64,000 bases of DNA, taken from Holophagaceae bacterium. Lineage in GTDB: Bacteria > Acidobacteriota > Holophagae > Holophagales > Holophagaceae. Under the pieces are notes generated by a model that did not search any database, had not been told where the DNA came from, and was given only the letters and a program-made list of their open reading frames with translations. The translations under genes were made by a program, and so were the position numbers. Of the stretch, positions 34,649 to 43,289 are shown piece by piece. Positions within the stretch are counted from its first letter, which is position 1. Each line of letters starts with the position of its first letter. The DNA is taken from assembly GCA_021286765.1 (NCBI GenBank), contig JAJTBS010000001.1, positions 1,116,001 through 1,180,000 of the forward strand, in the 5' to 3' direction.

Positions 34649-36223
34649 TCAGTCCACCCGGTAGTGGCAACCCCGGCTCTCGGGGTTCTGCAGGGCGGCG
34701 TTGAGGATCAGGCGGGCGCAGAGGATGCCGCTGCGCAGCTCCAGCAGTTCCCGGCTCAGGGAGGACTCATGGTAGAAGCGTTCGATGCGGTGGGCCAGGT
34801 AGTGCAGATCCGCCTTGGCACGCTGGAGGCGGTCGCCCGTGCGCACGATGCCGGCGTAGTTCCAGAGCGTGCTGCGGATGAGGCCCCAGTCCTGGTCGAT
34901 GAGGAGGGGGTCCGTGGGTTCCGGGGCCTCGGGCATGCGCCATTGGGCCAGATCTCCCGGATCGGGAAGCCCACCTTCAGCCATCTCCCGCACAGCGGCC
35001 TCCGCCCCGCGGAAGCCCCAGAGCAGGCCCTCCAGCAGGCTCGTGGAAGCCAGCCGGTTGGCGCCGTGCAGGCCCGTGCAGGCCACCTCGCCCGCGGCGA
35101 AGAGCCCCGGCAGGGAGGTGCGGCCATCCAGGTCCACCAGCACGCCGCCGCAGAAGTAGTGGGCCGCGGGCACCACGGGAATGCGCTGGCGGCTGGGATC
35201 CAGGCCCTCGGCCCGGCAGGCGGCCATCACCGTGGGGAAGTGCTCCTCCAGGTCCAGCTTCGCGGCCAGGGGCGCCAGGTCCAGGTACACACTGGCCTCG
35301 CCGCTGGCGGCCATCTCCTGGAAGATGGACCTGCTCACCACATCACGGGGCGCCAGCTCCATGTGCTCCGGCTCGTACTTGGCCATGAAGCGCTCACCCT
35401 TGCGGTTCACCAGGTGGGCGCCTTCGCCGCGCAGGGCCTCGGTGAGCAGCGTCCGCGGTTTGCCCGGCACATAGAGCGCCGTGGGGTGGAACTGGATGTA
35501 CTCGCAGTTCACGATGCGGGCGCTGGCCCGGTAGGCCGCGGCGAGCCCGTCTCCGGTGGCGCTGGGCGGGTTGGTGGTGTGCAGGTACAGGTAGCCGAGG
35601 CCGCCCGTGGCCAGGAGCGTGCGCCGGGCCAGGGCCCCCTCCACCTGGCCGGTGGCGGGGTCGAAGAGGAAGGCGCCATGCACGCGAATGGGATCGTAGA
35701 CCCGCACCGGGCTGAGGCAGTGGTGCGGGCTGGTGATGAGGTCCACCAGGCAAAGCCGCTCCCGCACCTCGATGTTCGGGTGCTGGCGGACGGCGGCGCT
35801 GAGGGCCGACTGGATCGCAAGCCCAGTGGCGTCCTTGGCATGGTAGATCCGCCGGGCGCTGTGGGCCGCTTCAGCGGTGGGATCCGGGGTTCCATTCTCC
35901 CCCAGGTCGAAAGGCACGCCCAGGCGCTCCCAGAGGAAGCTGCGGCAGAGCTTCGGCCCCTCCTCGGCGAGGAGCCGAACCGCCTCATGCCGGCATAGCC
36001 CGCCGCCAGCGCCTTCGATGTCCGCCGCCAGCAGGTCGGGGGAGTCCCCCTCCTCGGGAGGCGCCAGCCCGATGATGCCGCCCTGCGCCCAGGAGGTGTT
36101 GGTGCCGCCCAGTTCGTCCTTGGCCACCAGCACCACCGAGGCACCCAGGTCCGCCGCGCGCAGGGCCGCGGAACAGCCGGCGATGCCCGCGCCCAGGACC
36201 AGCAGGTCAACCGTATGGTTCAT
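34649..36223 (-). CDS. nadB: L-aspartate oxidase
   Basis: FAD enzyme that oxidises L-Asp to iminoaspartate, the first step of NAD synthesis. 524 residues: FAD motif 'LGAGIAGCSAA', 'TNTSWAQGGI', 'ATGGLGYLYLHTTNP', 'YIQFHPTALY', 'EALRGEGAHL' and the NadB hallmark 'HGANRLASTSLLE'. The His and Arg positions of the fumarate-reductase superfamily are retained. ATG 36223 follows GGGAGC and overlaps the DUF309 gene's stop. nadA and nadC are not in the window. Confidence 0.93.
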   Translation of the reverse strand: MNHTVDLLVLGAGIAGCSAALRAADLGASVVLVAKDELGGTNTSWAQGGIIGLAPPEEGDSPDLLAADIEGAGGGLCRHEAVRLLAEEGPKLCRSFLWERLGVPFDLGENGTPDPTAEAAHSARRIYHAKDATGLAIQSALSAAVRQHPNIEVRERLCLVDLITSPHHCLSPVRVYDPIRVHGAFLFDPATGQVEGALARRTLLATGGLGYLYLHTTNPPSATGDGLAAAYRASARIVNCEYIQFHPTALYVPGKPRTLLTEALRGEGAHLVNRKGERFMAKYEPEHMELAPRDVVSRSIFQEMAASGEASVYLDLAPLAAKLDLEEHFPTVMAACRAEGLDPSRQRIPVVPAAHYFCGGVLVDLDGRTSLPGLFAAGEVACTGLHGANRLASTSLLEGLLWGFRGAEAAVREMAEGGLPDPGDLAQWRMPEAPEPTDPLLIDQDWGLIRSTLWNYAGIVRTGDRLQRAKADLHYLAHRIERFYHESSLSRELLELRSGILCARLILNAALQNPESRGCHYRVD

Positions 36224-37008
36224 GCCAGCTCCCAGGTGGGGCGGTCCAGGGCCCAAAGGGGCCCGAACACCGCATCATCGTCCGCGTCGTCGGTCATGCG
36301 CCTTCCATGGTCCAGCCTCTGCGCCGTCAGGTCCAGGGCCGACTCGGCGTGCACCTCGCCCCAGGGCGTGGCCACGCGTCCACGGCCAGGCGCCAGGCGA
36401 CCCAGCGCCTCCTCCCAGAGGGACAGCAGGCCGGCCAAATTGTGCTGCTGCTGGTGGTGGTAGCCGCCCGCCATCAGGATGAGGCCCTGCAGGCCCTGCT
36501 TCAGCTCGCCCTCTGCCTGGGCCCACAGCGGCTCCAGGGCATCGTGGCACTCATGAAAGAGGCCGTGGTTGAAGAGCGACACGCCACAGGCCAGCGGGTA
36601 GCGATCATCCAGCGGCAGCGGCGTGAGGGCGGCCAGCTGCCAGCCGCAGCGCAGGCTCACCAGGGGCCCCCAGACCCCCCAGGCGGCGGCGGGCCGCCAG
36701 CCTGCCGCATCACCCTCGGCCGTGCCCGGCCCGGCCGCGCAGTGGGCCTGCCAGGCGGCGGCTGGATCGTGATGGCCCAGGGCCCCCAGCATGCGCGTGG
36801 CGTGACCCAGCAGCTCAGGTTCCGGAAGGCCTCCCGGATGGGCCCGCCGCAGCCCCGGTGCCCCCAGGATGGTGGGCCACACAAGCGCCTGGCGCGCCTC
36901 GGGATCCTGCAGCGCCGCCTCCATGCGGTCCTGCAGGAAGCGGTGGACCTCCAAGGGGAGTCGCGGCTGGCGCTGCCAAAAAGGGGTGCGGTTGCAGTCG
37001 TCGCTCAC
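36220..37008 (-). CDS. DUF309-domain protein
   Basis: A 262-residue cytoplasmic protein. Its C-terminal half has the DUF309 pattern 'HGLFHECHDALEPLW' and 'GLQGLILMAGGYHH', a small helical bundle with conserved His/Glu of unknown function. The N-terminal ~120 residues are not recognised. The GTG start (37006-37008) overlaps the yaaA stop, and its own stop overlaps the nadB start by 4 bp, so it is embedded in a coupled operon. Confidence 0.75.
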   Translation of the reverse strand: MSDDCNRTPFWQRQPRLPLEVHRFLQDRMEAALQDPEARQALVWPTILGAPGLRRAHPGGLPEPELLGHATRMLGALGHHDPAAAWQAHCAAGPGTAEGDAAGWRPAAAWGVWGPLVSLRCGWQLAALTPLPLDDRYPLACGVSLFNHGLFHECHDALEPLWAQAEGELKQGLQGLILMAGGYHHQQQHNLAGLLSLWEEALGRLAPGRGRVATPWGEVHAESALDLTAQRLDHGRRMTDDADDDAVFGPLWALDRPTWELA

Positions 37009-37727
37009 CGTTCCACCACCAGGCGCAGGCAAAGCCCGCCGCGGTCGTTCTCGCCGACGCCGGCCCACTGGCAGCCGGACAACCGGCCTTTCAGCACGCG
37101 CCGGGGGTCGCCCTGCTGATGCTTCAGGATCCAGTGGGCCACCCGGCCGCGGTAGAGCTTCGAGAAGTGGCTGATGGCCCGGCCCTGCGCGTCGAAGATC
37201 TCCACGGTATGCCGCGGCCTCGTCCAGTCCTTGAGCAGATCAGCAGAGTCCCCCGGCAGCAGCTCCCAGACGGGGCCTTCCGGCAGGGCCACCAGCTGCG
37301 CGGGCAAGGCCTTCCGCCAGTGTGCCTTGAGGCCGGGAATGGCGCCGAGCTTCAGCTTGTAGGGGGGCACGGCCTCATCGCCGCGCACCAGGCCACGCAG
37401 GTTGGAGAGGATGAACACCTGGGTCCAGACCGCCGGCGGGAGCGAGGCCGCTTCCAGCGCCTGGAAAGCCACACCCGCATAGCGCGAGAGGGCCGGCAGC
37501 AAGGGCACCCTGCCCGAGAGCGCCAGGGCCTCGCTGCGGGCCTTGTCCAGGGCCAGGTCCTTCACGTCGAAGGCCTTCCTGAGCACCTCGGGCGAGCCCT
37601 GCTTCGCCAGGGCCACCAGCTGCTCCCGGGCCCAGCGCTGAGCGGAGTTCTCTGCCAGGCGGCCCGGGACGCCGCCGGAGGCCTTCTCTTCGGAGGGCGC
37701 CAGCAAGATGAGCGGACCTGCTGTCAC
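37005..37727 (-). CDS. yaaA: YaaA-family peroxide stress protein
   Basis: A 240-residue DUF328/YaaA protein: 'LILLAPSEEKASGG' (family 'SPAKTLD/SPSKTM' position), 'RYAGVAFQAL', 'FILSNLRGLVRGDEAVPPYKLKLG' (in part), and 'ISHFSKLYRGRVAHWIL'. E. coli YaaA limits Fenton damage by controlling iron during peroxide stress and binds DNA. It overlaps its neighbours on both sides by 4 bp. Confidence 0.88.
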   Translation of the reverse strand: MTAGPLILLAPSEEKASGGVPGRLAENSAQRWAREQLVALAKQGSPEVLRKAFDVKDLALDKARSEALALSGRVPLLPALSRYAGVAFQALEAASLPPAVWTQVFILSNLRGLVRGDEAVPPYKLKLGAIPGLKAHWRKALPAQLVALPEGPVWELLPGDSADLLKDWTRPRHTVEIFDAQGRAISHFSKLYRGRVAHWILKHQQGDPRRVLKGRLSGCQWAGVGENDRGGLCLRLVVER

Positions 37728-38539
37728 TGTGCCTCCACCCAGGCTTCCAGGGGCGTGAGCCGGAAACCGTCAAGCAGCTCCCGGAGCCGGCCCCCATAGC
37801 CGCGAAGTCCGATCCCGTGGGTGTAGCGGTGCCCCAAGGACAGGCCTGGCAGGCGCGGCTGCTCCGCATCCAATTCCCAAGGATGCAGCACCAGGGGCGT
37901 GCCGGCGTCCTCCAGGGCCAGCGTCTCCAGGGCCCGGCGCACCAGGCTGAAGGGCATGACCCGCGGGCCCCAGCCCCAGAGCGGCATGCGCACCGGCCCG
38001 GACCAGAGCACGGGCGGCGGCAGCTCCCACAGCCCATCGGCCAGCAGGTAGGGGCGCCGGGGCATGGCCGGATCGCCGATGACGGCGAGGGGCACACGGC
38101 TGGAGTCGTAGCGGAAGCCCAACTCGGGCAGGTCCTGCCACCAGTCGGCGGCGATGCCGCGCAAGCTCCACTCCGGGGCGCGGTAGCCCACCACAGGCCG
38201 TCCGCCAAGGTCCTCCAGCAGCGCCTTGCCCTCCCGCAGAGAGGCTCGCCAGGTCGAGCGGTCCATCTCGAAGGCCCGCCGGTGGGTCAGGCCGTGCAGA
38301 CCGATGGCGTGGCCGGCATCTGCGATGCGGCGCAGCAGCGCAGGATGGCGCCGGGCCTGGTCGCCCAGGCAGAACCAGGTGACCGTGGCGCCCAGATCGG
38401 CGCAGAGTTCCAGCGAGCGCTCCGTGGCCAGGGGCAGCCGGCACTCGAAACGGTCCAGGGCCTCCTGCTGGTCGTAGGGCGGACAGCAGAGCTGGAACCA
38501 GTCCTCCCAATCCAGGGAGAGGGGCAGCCGGCGGTTCAG
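37724..38539 (-). CDS. Polysaccharide deacetylase (NodB-like), probable CTG start
   Basis: A 271-residue NodB-homology hydrolase. 'LSLDWEDWF' contains the catalytic Asp pair region, 'GHAIGLHGLTHRR' the metal-binding His pair, 'GYRAPEWSLRG' the RAPxx motif, and 'LVLHPWELD' the C-terminal His motif; this resembles the PEP-CTERM/XrtA-type deacetylases. No ATG, GTG or TTG lies between the tolQ stop and the catalytic Asp. The best start is CTG at 38539, overlapping the tolQ TGA as CTGA. The stop overlaps yaaA. Confidence 0.8.
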   Translation of the reverse strand: MNRRLPLSLDWEDWFQLCCPPYDQQEALDRFECRLPLATERSLELCADLGATVTWFCLGDQARRHPALLRRIADAGHAIGLHGLTHRRAFEMDRSTWRASLREGKALLEDLGGRPVVGYRAPEWSLRGIAADWWQDLPELGFRYDSSRVPLAVIGDPAMPRRPYLLADGLWELPPPVLWSGPVRMPLWGWGPRVMPFSLVRRALETLALEDAGTPLVLHPWELDAEQPRLPGLSLGHRYTHGIGLRGYGGRLRELLDGFRLTPLEAWVEAQ

Positions 38540-39231
38540 GTGAAGTTCCGCTCGGAGAGGCTGATGAACTCCAGGGAGAAGTCGTCCAGCTCCGTCTGGA
38601 ACTGCTTCAGCTGGCCCTGGAAGAAGTTGTAGGCCATGAGCGCCGGGATGGCCGCCACCAGGCCGATGGCCGTGGCCACGAGGGCCTCCGAGATGCCGGG
38701 GGCCACCGTGGCCAGGTTGGCGTTGCCCGTGGCGCCGATGCCGCGGAAGGCATCGATGATGCCCCACACGGTGCCGAAGAGGCCGATGAAGGGGCTCACG
38801 GCCGCCACCGTGGCCAGGCCGCCCAGGGAGCGCTCCAGCCGGCCCATCTCCACCACGCTGGCCCGCTGGAGGCTGCGTTCCACCGCTTCCATGCTGCGCA
38901 GCTGGGCCTTGCCATCCTGGCCCACCTGCCGCAACTGGTAGGTGACCTCGCCGTAACCCGCCACGAAGAGGCCCACCAGGGGGCTGAGGGAGAACTTCTC
39001 GACCTGCTGCTTGAACTCGCGCCAGTCCGTGGCCCGCTTGAAGGCGCCCCGGAACTCCTCGGAGACGGCGCGGCTGCGGTGGTAGAGCAGGCCCTTGCGG
39101 ATGATCACCACCCAGCTGAGGAGGGAGAACACCGCCAGGATCACGAGCACCGACTTGGAAACCGGCCCCGCATGGAGCATGACCTCCAGCAGATTGACCT
39201 CGCTGCCCGTGGGTGCCGTCAGGATCACCAT
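38536..39231 (-). CDS. tolQ: TolQ/ExbB/MotA-family proton channel
   Basis: A 231-residue inner-membrane protein with TM helices at ~22-42, ~135-155 and ~170-195. The conserved 'SPFIGLFGTVWGIIDAF' and 'ISEALVATAIGLVAAIPALMAYNFF' (partial motif) are typical of TolQ/ExbB. These channels use the proton motive force with a TolR/ExbD partner. No tolR, tolA, tolB or pal gene follows; the next genes encode a deacetylase, YaaA, DUF309 and NadB. ATG 39231 has GAGGAGG just upstream. Confidence 0.9.
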   Translation of the reverse strand: MVILTAPTGSEVNLLEVMLHAGPVSKSVLVILAVFSLLSWVVIIRKGLLYHRSRAVSEEFRGAFKRATDWREFKQQVEKFSLSPLVGLFVAGYGEVTYQLRQVGQDGKAQLRSMEAVERSLQRASVVEMGRLERSLGGLATVAAVSPFIGLFGTVWGIIDAFRGIGATGNANLATVAPGISEALVATAIGLVAAIPALMAYNFFQGQLKQFQTELDDFSLEFISLSERNFT

Positions 39232-39258
39232 GCCGCCTCCTCTCCCGAATGATAGCAA

Positions 39259-39266
39259 GCTACACT
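39259..39266 (+). promoter_or_regulatory. GCTANNCT -10 motif before ugd
   Basis: GCTACACT lies 22 bp before the ugd ATG in the 57-bp divergent gap with tolQ. A clear -35 is not seen. Confidence 0.35.
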
Positions 39267-39288
39267 GGTTGCTTTGCGCGAGGCTGTC

Positions 39289-40644
39289 ATGCAGGTGCTG
39301 GTCATCGGTTCAGGTTATGTGGGGCTGGTCGCCGCCGCCTGCTTCGCGGAAGCGGGCCACCGCATCCTCGGCGTGGACGTGGACGCGGCCAAGGTGGCCA
39401 CCCTCTCCCGGGGGGAGTCCCCCATCTTCGAGCCCGGCCTGGATGACCTGCTCACCAAGCACCTGGCCTCCGGTGCCCTGCGCTTCACCACCGACCTCAA
39501 AGCCGGCATCGCCGAGGCGGATGCCGCCTTCATCTGTGTGGGCACGCCTCAGAGCGAGGACGGCAGCGCCGACATGAAATACGTCCTGGCGGTGGCGGGC
39601 CAGCTGGGCGAGGCGATGGCCCTGCGCGCCAAGGACGCCAAGCCCCTCATCGTGGTGGACAAGAGCACGGTGCCCGTGGGCACGGCGGCGAGGGTCCACG
39701 CCGAGATCGCGGTCCACACGGACCGCGCCTTCGAGGTGGTGAGCAACCCCGAGTTCCTCCGCGAAGGCTCGGCCATCGGCGATTTCCTGGAGCCCGACCG
39801 CGTGGTGGTGGGCTGCCGCTCCGATCACGCCGAAACCGTCATGAAGGCCCTCTACCAGCCCTTCCTGGACCGCAGCGGCGGCAAGTGGTTCCGCATGGAT
39901 CCCCCCAGCGCCGAGCTGACCAAGTACGCAGCCAATGCCATGCTGGCCCTGCGCATCAGCTTCATCAATGAAATCGCGAACCTGGCTGAGTCCGTGGGCG
40001 CCGACGTGGACCATGTGAAGACCGCCATCGGCGCGGACCACCGCATCGGCCCCGCCTTCCTCAACCCCGGCCCCGGCTTTGGCGGCTCCTGCTTCCCCAA
40101 GGACCTCCAGGCGCTCCTGAAGGTGGGCCGCGAACAGGGGCACCCGCTCATGACGCTCGCCGCCACCGTGGAGGCCAACCGCCACCAGAAGCAGGTGCTG
40201 CTGCGCAAGGTGAAGGCCCACTTCGGCGTGAAGTCCGGCGTGCCGGCCCCGCTGAAAGACCGGCGCTTCGCCCTCTGGGGCCTGGCCTTCAAGGCTGACA
40301 CGGACGACATTCGGGAGAGCATGGCCCTGGAACTCATCGAGGGCTTGGTGAACCTGGGTGCCGAGGTGGTGGTCCACGATTTCGCGGCCATGGAGGCCGT
40401 GCGGGCCAGGATCGGCGACAAGGTGCGCTACGCCGAGTCCCCCCTGGGGGCCTGCGAGGGGGCCGACGCCCTCCTCATCGCCACCGAGTGGGCCCAGTAC
40501 CGCGAGGCCGATCTCGAAGCCGTGGCCAAGGCCCTCAAGGCCCGCCGCATCTTCGACGGCCGCAACCTGTTCCGCCCCGAAGCCATGGAGGCCAAGGGCT
40601 GGACCTACCACTCCCTGGGCCGCCGCGCTGTGGTCTCCGCATGA
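39289..40644 (+). CDS. ugd: UDP-glucose 6-dehydrogenase
   Basis: Oxidises UDP-glucose to UDP-glucuronate for surface polysaccharide. 451 residues: NAD motif 'GSGYVGLVAAACFAE', 'VDKSTVPVGTA', 'NPEFLREGSAI', the catalytic Cys loop 'GPGFGGSCFPKDLQAL' and 'GLAFKADTDDIRES'. All catalytic residues appear present. The stop overlaps the next gene by 4 bp. The divergent polysaccharide deacetylase operon hints at shared envelope-polysaccharide work. Confidence 0.95.
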   Translation: MQVLVIGSGYVGLVAAACFAEAGHRILGVDVDAAKVATLSRGESPIFEPGLDDLLTKHLASGALRFTTDLKAGIAEADAAFICVGTPQSEDGSADMKYVLAVAGQLGEAMALRAKDAKPLIVVDKSTVPVGTAARVHAEIAVHTDRAFEVVSNPEFLREGSAIGDFLEPDRVVVGCRSDHAETVMKALYQPFLDRSGGKWFRMDPPSAELTKYAANAMLALRISFINEIANLAESVGADVDHVKTAIGADHRIGPAFLNPGPGFGGSCFPKDLQALLKVGREQGHPLMTLAATVEANRHQKQVLLRKVKAHFGVKSGVPAPLKDRRFALWGLAFKADTDDIRESMALELIEGLVNLGAEVVVHDFAAMEAVRARIGDKVRYAESPLGACEGADALLIATEWAQYREADLEAVAKALKARRIFDGRNLFRPEAMEAKGWTYHSLGRRAVVSA

Positions 40645-40988
40645 CCCGGATCCGCCTCGAGGACATCGCCCACGCCCGCAGCGGCGACAAAGGGGACGGC
40701 TCCAACGTGGGCATCATCGCCTACACCGAGGCAGGCTTCAGCCTGCTGCAGCAGGAGCTCACCACCGAGCGCGTGAAGCATCACTTTTCAAGCATATGCA
40801 AAGGGGGTGTTGATCGCTTTGAAGTTCCCAACCTCAAGGCCATCAACTTCATCCTGCACGACTCGCTCGGCGGGGGTGGCAGCGAAAGTGTGAAAACGGA
40901 CGCCCAGGGCAAGACCCACGGGCAGGCCCTGCTTAGAATGGAACTGGACCTGCCCGGCGACGTCTCGCTGGCGGACCTGCAACCCTGA
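40641..40988 (+). CDS. AtuA C-terminal-like small protein
   Basis: A 115-residue soluble protein that matches the C-terminal domain found in AtuA/DUF1446 proteins: 'IAHARSGDKGDGSNVGIIAY', 'RFEVPNLKAINFILHDSLGGGGSESVKTDAQGKTHGQALL' (conserved Gly-rich core, named only in part). In Pseudomonas AtuA is needed for acyclic terpene use; the domain's activity is unknown. Here it stands alone, coupled to ugd by 4 bp. The segment 40780-40830 is more AT-rich than its surroundings. Confidence 0.75.
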   Translation: MTRIRLEDIAHARSGDKGDGSNVGIIAYTEAGFSLLQQELTTERVKHHFSSICKGGVDRFEVPNLKAINFILHDSLGGGGSESVKTDAQGKTHGQALLRMELDLPGDVSLADLQP

Positions 40989-41016
40989 ACCCGCAGCACC
41001 GCAACTGGAGCACACC

Positions 41017-41202
41017 ATGGGCAACCTGGGAATGATGGAAATCCTGCTGATCGGCATCGCGCTGCTGATCTTCTTCGGGCCCTCCCGCCTGCCGGAGCTG
41101 GGCAAGAGCCTGGGCAAGGGCATCCAGGAGTTCAAGAAGGCCAGCCGCGAGCTCACGGATTCCGTGAAGGAAGACGTCGTCGTGGACAAGGACAAGAAGT
41201 AG
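41017..41202 (+). CDS. tatA: Sec-independent translocase subunit TatA
   Basis: Forms the variable-size pore of the twin-arginine system. 61 residues: one TM helix ('EILLIGIALLIFF') followed by the hinge 'GPSRLPELGKSLGKGIQEFK', an amphipathic helix and a charged tail. It precedes tatC with a terminator between them. No tatB is seen, so TatA may serve both roles as in many non-proteobacteria. Confidence 0.93.
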   Translation: MGNLGMMEILLIGIALLIFFGPSRLPELGKSLGKGIQEFKKASRELTDSVKEDVVVDKDKK

Positions 41203-41219
41203 GCCCGGCCCTTCGATTC

Positions 41220-41252
41220 AGCCCGGCCTCCCCTTGGGGGCCGGGCTCTTTT
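41220..41252 (+). terminator. Terminator between tatA and tatC
   Basis: AGCCCGGCC and GGCCGGGCT form a 9-bp stem with a 10-nt loop, followed by CTTTT. It would lower tatC expression relative to tatA, matching the excess of TatA over TatC known from Tat systems. Confidence 0.75.
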
Positions 41253-41266
41253 CCTGATCGAGCCCC

Positions 41267-42037
41267 ATGTCCATTCCGGTCACGCCCCCCGAGAAGATGA
41301 GCTTCTGGGAGCACCTGCAGGAACTGCGGGTGCGCATCGTGCGTTCCCTGCTCGCCGTGGCCGTGATCTTCGCCCTCACCTACGCCTACCGCTTCAAGCT
41401 CTGGGCCTGGGCCCAGAAGCCCTTCCTGGAGGCCATGGCCCGCCAGACCGGCAAGGCCATCGCCAGCCTCGATCCCTTCGCCTTCACCGACCTCACCGAG
41501 CCCTTCTTCAGCATGATGCGGCTCTCCCTCTGGGCCGCCGCCTTCCTCTCCGCGCCGTTCCTCTTCTACCAGCTCTGGGCCTTCATCCGGCCCGGCCTGC
41601 TGCCGAAGGAACGCCGACTGGTCATCCCCTTCGTGCTGGTGACCTCGGGCTGCTTCCTGGCCGGCGCCGCCTTCGCCTACAAGCAGGCCTTCAAGTTCCT
41701 GGGCGACATCCTCTTCCAGGAGGCCGCCTCCGCGGGCCTGCGGGCCAACCTCCACGCCTCGGACTACCTCGACCTCTTCATCTCCACCACGCTCATCACC
41801 GGCGTGATGTTCGAGCTGCCCGTCCTGTTCTTCTTCCTGGCCAAGTTCCGCATCGTGACCGCCCGCCTCATGCTGAAGTACTGGCGCCACGCCACCATGG
41901 CCATCCTGATCTTCAGCGCCTTCTTCACGCCGGGCGACGTGGTCGTCACCACCATCTTCTTCAGCGTCGTGCTCCTCGGCCTCTACGCCCTCTCCGTCGC
42001 CGTCGCCTGGATCGCCGAACCCCGCCAGCCCCGGTAG
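41267..42037 (+). CDS. tatC: Sec-independent translocase subunit TatC
   Basis: The twin-arginine signal receptor, 256 residues with six predicted TM helices. Diagnostic are 'MSFWEHLQELRVRIVRSL' at the N terminus, 'FYQLWAFIRPGLLPKERR' after TM2 and the conserved Glu/Pro periplasmic region. It ends 4 bp before the convergent murG. Confidence 0.95.
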   Translation: MSIPVTPPEKMSFWEHLQELRVRIVRSLLAVAVIFALTYAYRFKLWAWAQKPFLEAMARQTGKAIASLDPFAFTDLTEPFFSMMRLSLWAAAFLSAPFLFYQLWAFIRPGLLPKERRLVIPFVLVTSGCFLAGAAFAYKQAFKFLGDILFQEAASAGLRANLHASDYLDLFISTTLITGVMFELPVLFFFLAKFRIVTARLMLKYWRHATMAILIFSAFFTPGDVVVTTIFFSVVLLGLYALSVAVAWIAEPRQPR

Positions 42038-42040
42038 GTT

Positions 42041-43129
42041 TCAGGCGAGACAGGACTGCAGATCCTCCAGGCAGAGCTGTACCGCCAGGTTGGGTTCAGC
42101 CTCGCGGGATAGGGCCAGCCGGGCCGCGGGGTCATCCAGCAGCGAGCGGAGGGCCGCCTCGAGACGTAGAACCAAGTCGGGCCCCTGCTCCAACAGCAGG
42201 GCCCGACCCTCCGCCGCTTGGGCCACCGCATTCTGGCGCTGGTGGTCGTTCGCACTGGTGGGCAGGGGAATGAGGATCGCACCGCGGCCCGCGGCCTTCA
42301 GCTCCGCGCAGGTGCTGGCACCGGAGCGGCCCATCACCAGGCTCGCGGCCTCCATGGCTTCGTCCATGCGGGCGATGAAGGGCACCAGGGTGTGACGCGG
42401 ATGGCGCGGCCGCCCCTTCAGGCGCTCCCATTCCGTCGCCCCCGCTTGATGCAGGAGTTCCCAGTCGGGCCGGCCCTCCAGGAGGGTCGGCGCCAGATCC
42501 AGCAGGGCCTCGTTGAGGGCGCGGGCCCCTCCGCTGCCGCCCAGGGCCAGCAAGCGGAAGGGGGCCGTCAGCGCCGCCACCGGCTGGAAGCCGCGCAGGA
42601 AGGTCGTCCGCACGGGCGTGCCAACCACGCGGCAGTCCGCGCCTGGCAGCAGGGGCCGCACGGCCTCCATGCCGCACCAGACGCGCCGGGCCTTCGGCGC
42701 CACCAGCTTCACCAGGGCGCCGGGCGCCGCATTGCTCTCGTGGAGGAAGTAGGGAATGCCCAGCGAGCGGGCGGCCAGCAGGGCCGGCGCGGCGCCGTAG
42801 CCACCAGTACCGATCACCGCCCAGGGCCGCGCCCGGCGCCAGTCTCGCTTGAGCCGTGCCACCGCGCGCCAGAGCTTCCAAGCGGACCGGGCCGCCCGCA
42901 GCGGCGAGCGGCCAAGGAAGCCCTCCACGTCCAGCAGCAGGTACGGCCAGCCGCTCACCGGGAGTTCTCGCGCCTCGATGCCGCGGCTCGCCCCCACGAA
43001 AGTGATCGGACGGTCAGACCACCGGGCCCGCGCCCCCTCCGCCAGGGCCAGGGCCGGGAAGAAATGGCCGCCGGTCCCGCCCCCCGTGAGGACCAGCGCA
43101 TCTTGGAAATTCGGCGTCGCGTCGCGCAT
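42041..43129 (-). CDS. murG: UDP-GlcNAc:undecaprenyl-PP-MurNAc-pentapeptide GlcNAc transferase
   Basis: Makes lipid II from lipid I at the inner face of the membrane. 362 residues with G-loop 1 'LTGGGTGGHFFPALALAEG', G-loop 2 'IGTGGYGAAPALLAA', 'HESNAAPG', the acceptor/donor motif 'GRSGASTCAELKAAGRGAILIPLP' (partial) and 'DHQRQNA'. It stands apart from a mur/fts cluster in this window. It is divergent from etfBA across 160 bp. Confidence 0.95.
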   Translation of the reverse strand: MRDATPNFQDALVLTGGGTGGHFFPALALAEGARARWSDRPITFVGASRGIEARELPVSGWPYLLLDVEGFLGRSPLRAARSAWKLWRAVARLKRDWRRARPWAVIGTGGYGAAPALLAARSLGIPYFLHESNAAPGALVKLVAPKARRVWCGMEAVRPLLPGADCRVVGTPVRTTFLRGFQPVAALTAPFRLLALGGSGGARALNEALLDLAPTLLEGRPDWELLHQAGATEWERLKGRPRHPRHTLVPFIARMDEAMEAASLVMGRSGASTCAELKAAGRGAILIPLPTSANDHQRQNAVAQAAEGRALLLEQGPDLVLRLEAALRSLLDDPAARLALSREAEPNLAVQLCLEDLQSCLA

Positions 43130-43227
43130 GTACTGTCCACCCCACCGGAGTGTTCCAACCTACCCTGAGGCAGGCGTGACGGCCGCCAAAAACCTGCGAA
43201 ACCCTGAGGGGATCTGCGGTTCCTCAG

Positions 43228-43235
43228 GCTAAACT
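43228..43235 (+). promoter_or_regulatory. GCTANNCT -10 motif before etfB
   Basis: GCTAAACT lies 54 bp before the etfB ATG. An inverted repeat CTGAGG-N14-CCTCAG (~43204-43229) abuts it and could be an operator or simply a hairpin. Confidence 0.4.
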
Positions 43236-43289
43236 CTTCCTTTGGGTCGGCTATCCGCCGGCCTGTCCAAGACGCATCAGGGAGCGCCC

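Noticed and set aside
38540..38767. ATG-initiated extension of the polysaccharide deacetylase
   Set aside because: It runs antisense-like through the tolQ frame on the same strand with a Gly/His-rich, non-protein-like composition, so the 347-residue version is not credible.
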